From positions 186,001-250,000 of the forward strand of contig CBFFRQ010000042.1 in the NCBI GenBank assembly GCA_965644315.1: DNA of 64,000 nt. Direction: 5' to 3'. Below the pieces are notes generated by a model. It was given only the letters and a program-made list of their open reading frames with translations, was not told where the DNA came from and did no database searches. A program made the translations under genes and the position numbers. Below are positions 45,901 through 51,900 of the stretch, piece by piece; positions within the stretch are counted from its first letter, which is position 1; the number at the start of each line of letters is the position of its first letter. This stretch comes from Caecitellus pseudoparvulus. Taxonomy: Eukaryota > Bigyra: Bicosoecida.

Positions 45901-48900
45901 CCAGCCTGCCCCATAGTGTCCAACTTTGTTTCAGTAGCCACAGACCCCTGGCGGTCTGGGTGAGGGGGTGCGTCGGGCAGGTCGTCACTAGGATCAGCCC
46001 TCATGCGACGCTGAGCAGCACGTAGACACCTAGAGCTTTCCAGGGACCATTGGACTGAAGCAGAAATGTGCAGCAGCCGCTCCGCATGCTCCCCGATCTG
46101 CATGAAGAGCTCGCTGAGGCGGCGAAGTGGGGCCGACAACTCGCTCAAGGCTAGCGGCGAATGCAAGCTGAGCGCGAGAGTCGCAAGCGCTGGGGTCAGG
46201 ACTCGACTCAACATTTGCTGGCGCAGGGCCGAATCCAAGGCGACCATCCCCTTGTGTCTGCTAGCACTGCTTTGGTCAGGCAGCTGGGCAGATGCAGCAC
46301 GCTCCAGCGCCCGTTCCAAAATTCCACACGATGCTACAATTACATGCTTGAAGTAGCACACCGCCGAGGGCTGAAGTGGCTGCAGCGGGACCAAGTTCGA
46401 GGGCCCGTGCCGACGGGACGAGGCTTCCGCAGCGCCGGACGTCAGCATGCGAGACTGCATCGCATGGGACAAGGAGGTCGGCGCCATGGCCAGTCGGTGC
46501 AAGCCGTCCCCTTCGCTAAGCAAGGCCAGCAGGCCGTTGGCAGATAACTTGCCATCCTCCCACAAAGCAGCTTTTGCAATTTCTTCATCCCCAGGCTCGC
46601 AGTCCTCGTCCTCCTTCGAGTCACACACTGCATAGCCAAGCAGCTCGATTTCGTCACCAGGCTCGTAAGCAGTCACTGCGGCGAACAGGCGGTCACCGAC
46701 ATCCAGGTCTGTAAATGCTGGGGGGAGCCACTTGACGTCTTCTGTCGAGTACAGCAACCTAGCGATCGGCGTGCCTTCTTCTGAGCCTGCCGCAGCAGCA
46801 GCAGCAGCAGCAGCCGTCTCTTCGGCTGTAACCTCCGCTTCACTGCCCGGACCCGACTCACCCCGAGGCGACGTATACATGGCGCGGGCAGCGTCTTCCA
46901 TCCTTTCAGCAGCAGAGCGGCCTCCGCGTACGATGCCCCAGCGGACAGCCTTGGTTGTGTAGTTTGCCTCTGCAAACACAACGCTGCCAGTTTTGATGCG
47001 AGGGGAGTAGTTCGCGATCTTTGAATCGCCCGGTGACTGATGGTACGCATCGCCCCTCAGCAGCAAGCCATAGCCGTGCTGGTCGGACCCAAGGTAGTGG
47101 TTGCGGTTGGTCCTGGAACCTCCAAAGCCAAGGAAGGCGTAACCCCTGGAGCAACCAGACTTCACGAAGAACGCGATGGTGACAACGCCGCCTTGGCCAA
47201 CAAATGGCAGAGACTGGTCCGCTGGAGGGGGAGTTGTCATTGGTTGCAGCAGTTGCCGACGGCTGGGAACCACACACCACTTGCTGTCCTTGTCATTCAC
47301 CATTTGGCGGACGGTCACACCGTCGTCATCCACGGTGGCCCTAGGGTCATCACTTGGGGCAGCCATGAGAATCTTTGTCCAGAAAGAAGTGACAGGTTTG
47401 CTTTGAGCGGCAGCAGCACTCTTCCTCTCAGCCGCGTCCTGGGACAGCCACGTGTTTGACACGGTCTGCAGCACTTCTTGGCGGTCGTCAGTCATGCTCG
47501 AGAAGCAACTGTCCAGATTGCGAGACAGGCTCTGCGCGGCGTACGCGTGCAACGCAGACTTGGGGAGCGTGACCTCTGAGCTACTGGACAAAGCCCCTTC
47601 AACTAAGCTTGCCGAAGCAGCGCGGCTAGGGCCACTAGCGCGGAAGGGCGCGAGAGCAGTGATGGGTAGCTCACCCGTGCCAGCGGTTGGTGAATCTTTT
47701 GGCGCTTCAAGAGCCTGTGGTCCGGCTGCCACTTCGACGATTTCTGCACCAGCCCGTTTTGTTGTGCTCTGGGACGGAGGCCTTGCTCTCGAACGTGTCT
47801 GCTCAGAGTATGTTCCATAAGGCGAGTACTTAGAGCCGCCGCTGCCTTCGGGAAGCGCCCGGAAAGGAGAGTGTCCAGTTATCACTTCACCCATGGCCCT
47901 GACGAGGGCAATGGACGGGTGGCTTTGTGTCGCAACGGAAGTGGGCAGTCCCTTACGCCCCCTGCACTTGATGTGAGACAGGTGCTGCATGGACTCCAGC
48001 AGCACGGAGTCTGATGCTGCAGAGCTCTCCTCAGCGTACAACAAGAGCGACCCCAGAAGAACTGGCAAGTGACTGCGCTGCCAGGCAAAAAGCGAGGCTG
48101 CAGCTTTAGCTTGCAGAGTTGCAGCAGAAACCCTGGTGTCGGGTTCCGAAGGAAGGCCAGCTTGCCTCGAGAAATCAAGGTCTGGGACGGGCATCCCGTC
48201 TATGTCTTCACGTGACCCCGAGCCTGGTGCCAGGTGTGCTGCAGCCAAGGCTGCCGGCGCGTGCGTGCAAGCCATGTGTAGACGCTGGTACAGGGCAGCG
48301 AGTCCATGCGGGGAGACTTGGGCTGCAAAATCAGCGGCCGTGGGCAACGCGCCAGATGAGAACAAAATAGACTGCCTCCACGCTTCCACGGAAAGTGGCT
48401 GGCCAGCTGCCTTCAGCAGTTGCTGTGCATCCCTCGCAGTAAAGGAGGCCAGTGCCGGCTTTTCACTTGCCACGACGCTGGCGGAGTCGATCGCCTGTTG
48501 CAGAGCTCGAGACTCAGGGCACGCCTGCAGGGCGGTCAGGATTGCCTCAGCCACTGCTATGGGTGTGATTTGCGACTCACAACCCAAGGAGAGTGAAGCA
48601 ACAACATCTTCGGGGGAAAATGGCAAGCTGGCTGCAGCTGGAAGCGCAGTTAGGCGCAGCTCCTTAGCAACGTCTCCATCGGCTGCAGGCACCTCGGTGG
48701 TGGCTTCCTTGCTCTCCACTGCCGAGGAGGGTGCGGCTTCTTCTTCTTTGCTGTCTGTGCCTGTTGCTTCTTCAGCGCTTTCGGGCGCCTGCTCCTCCTC
48801 AGCTGGCACCGTGGAGCTTGGGATGAGCTGGACAGACGTGATCTGGACAGACACAGAGCCTGTCTCGAGCCCGTTGCCAACAATTCCCAGGAACGGAAAC

Positions 48901-51900
48901 AGCGTGGCCTTGCGGGAGGAAGACGAGTGCACACTGCCCAACAAGGGTACCCGATCCGACGCCTTGGCCGGGAACGCTGCGACGTCTTTCAGAGCGGGGT
49001 TTCGGCAACCAGCCGAGGGTCTGCGGCTGCCTGTTGCAGCAGTGTGCTTTGATGCCGCCCACGGGGCGACAATGCCGCTTGCAGTCATGGACGTGCACGG
49101 AGAGTCCCACAAGGCCTTGCGTGGCGAACTCGGGTGCACCGCGTCAGGTACCAAAGCGCCCACGCTTTTTGGCCCAGACATTGGAGAGTCACCGCTCGTG
49201 CACACCGGCTTTCCGTTCAGGAGGATTGTCATGTACCCCGACGAGTACTGCGCAGACGAGCCTACGTCCATGATCACGGTGATGCTGTCGCCCTCCTTTG
49301 CATACCGCAGTTCTTGTGCCGACGTGAACGTACTCGAAGAGCCCTTGCTCCACACGCTGCCAGGCCCAGGGACGCTGCCCCTGCCGCCGAGGCCTCCTTG
49401 GGACATGCCCAAGAGACCGCCACCATACCCCCCGCCACGCTTGCCGCCGCCTCTGCCAGCACCAGACGTGTCAACCCTGGTACCATTGCCAACCACGACG
49501 CAATGCATAGGGCAGCCATGCTCAAAGAAGTCACGCGAGGCCTTGACTCCGCTCTCTGCGAAGCCCAAGAGCACAGTCGGGCACGAGTCCATGCCTGGGA
49601 CATAACCCATGGCATCCACTTCACTGCCTTCCTTCACAGGGAAGCTAGTAAGCTTGAATGTCACAGCCATTGCACCAGACTTAAGCTCCTCAGTGCCCAA
49701 CGCAAACTGGGTTTGCTTCTCGGCCGAGCTCAAAGCAGCTTCACTGCTCTCCTTTGCAAATGACAGAGCGTCTGACTTATCTTTCCACGTGGCGGCGCCT
49801 GCCACAGCCTTACCGTCAGGCTCGTCGAGTGCAGAGACGGCAGGGAGGCGGAGAGGCACACTCATGCGCTCGGTAGTGGTGGCACCACCAGCAGAAGAGC
49901 CAGACCCAGAGCAAGAGCCACCATCGCCCTCCGAGTCTTGGGAGACTTCAATTGCGCAAGCCGCAGCGGCAGACAAGGCTGACTTGGACTTGAGCGAGCG
50001 AGAAAAGGCCGCCCCGTACGCGGCCCAGCTCTGGTCGCCAAGCGTGTTCAGAAGCAAGTCGATGGCGGGAATCGTGAAGCGGTCCATCCACGAAGTCTCG
50101 TAGCGGTTGAAGCCAGTGCTCCTGAATGCAGTGAGTGATCCAGCGAATGCTGGTTTTCCCTTGCTCCCGTCGCCTGCTGCTCCTGACTCGCAAGATCTCC
50201 ACATGTCAAACTCTGCAGGTACCGATGATGAGCTGCTATCAGGTGAGTACGAATATGCAGCAGGCCCCGATGGGGTGGCCGAGCTTGCTCCGAAAGAGAT
50301 GATCTGAGAGGTGCGACCCGAATCATCTGTCGAGCTACTAGACCAAGCTGACCCAAGCCCAACATCAGTGGGTGCCACAAGTGACAGCAAAGCTGACAGC
50401 CCGGACAGCCTCCCCTCCCATGCTGATGGAGTCACTGACGTGCCCAACGGGACGGATGCAAGGGAGGGCAGAACGGCACCAATGCGACCGACCAAGTTTG
50501 ACCACGCCGCCTGGGGAGATACTCTTCCCACCTTGTTGGGCTCGGACCGTACGCCTGTCGCCAGCAGCATCGGCGAGGAGGCCGGCGCCTCGGCGATTGC
50601 CGCCTGCAGCTGGGCTGATACTGCCTTTGATGAGCCTTCAGCGAGATGAGAAAAGCCAAACGCAGCCTGGATCTCCACCCCGCGTCGGGCCATGCGCACT
50701 GCTGGACCTGACAGCGTGCCTGACATGAAACGCATGAGCATGTGCAACAAGTAGAAGGCTCCTGGACCACGTGCCAAAGCCTGGGGGGAGGAATTGTCAA
50801 CTTCAAATAGAGTCGGAGAGACAATTGCCTCACGGTGCGACACAACGCCTGCACCAAGCTCTCCCACCAGGGACTGCACAATCGCGGCATGTTCTGCTTT
50901 GTCCGCAGATTGCTCGCCTTTGCAACTATCCGCCACAGTCTGCACGATGCTCTCCAAAGCCTCTGGTACCCAAGGCAAATGCGGGGGGGGCTTGCCCTCT
51001 TCCAGCAGAGCCATCAGCAAAGAAGAAACGTCAACCGGCGAAGGAAGCCAAATGAGAACGTCGTCGACAATGACTGAAGCTGCAGTGTCTCGTGCAGTTC
51101 GTAGAAGAACAGCAAACAGGTCCGCTTCTACGTCCGACAACGCTGCGGACAGGGGTGGCACACTCTCGCCCATAATGGCAGCTGCTTGGACCTTGTGGAT
51201 GTTGGCTGCAAGGCTGACATTCAAGGCGTGGCTGCTACCTCCGAGACCTAGGCTTGCTTCTTCCGCTGTCAGACGAGTTGCACTGGCGAGTGTGTGCACA
51301 GTGCTCACCAGGGCGGGCAACACTGCCGTTTGGACCAGGGAAGGGGGGATGATGGCATCCAAGCCAGCGCCACCAAAGTACGCAGAGATGTCTGCCTGTG
51401 TGGCGCCTGCAGCCGCCGCTGAAGCCAGCACCATGTGCTTCGCAACAGCCGTCGTCTCTCGCAGCAGGCGCGTCGCGGTGAGCACAAGGAAGGCACCCAA
51501 GACCGCTGTAGGGGTTGCCATCTGCTGAGCAGACAGCGCCGGGACCAACAGCTCAGAGAGAGCCAAGCGAAGGAGGCCAGAAAGCAACGCAAACGTCCTG
51601 GGGGTGGGGTCGTGGATGAAGGCGTGAGGTGGTGGGGGCGCGCCCAGCGCAACGCCAGCCCCAGCAGCCTCAGACATGACTGCCATGGAGTGCTCGTCGA
51701 GCAGTCTCAACAGCGTCCCTGCCACTTGCGCCAGCAGGGTCGCGCCCGAGGTGGCCTCGACATCAGCAGCGGGAGGTGCAAAGCTAGGAGCATGCAGCAG
51801 CGCTGCGCCCATGAAGGGCGGCGCCATCCCTGCCAGAAGTGGGGCCTGCCCAGCAACGTCAGGCACATCGGAACCCTCTGCCTTGGACTCAGCAGGTTCG

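Noticed and set aside
48136-49605. A 489-codon open frame on the + strand inside the HECT gene
   Set aside because: It is antisense to a well-supported domain region of the ligase. Its composition is the mirror of GC-rich codons and it shows no family pattern. Similar long antisense frames occur under most genes here.
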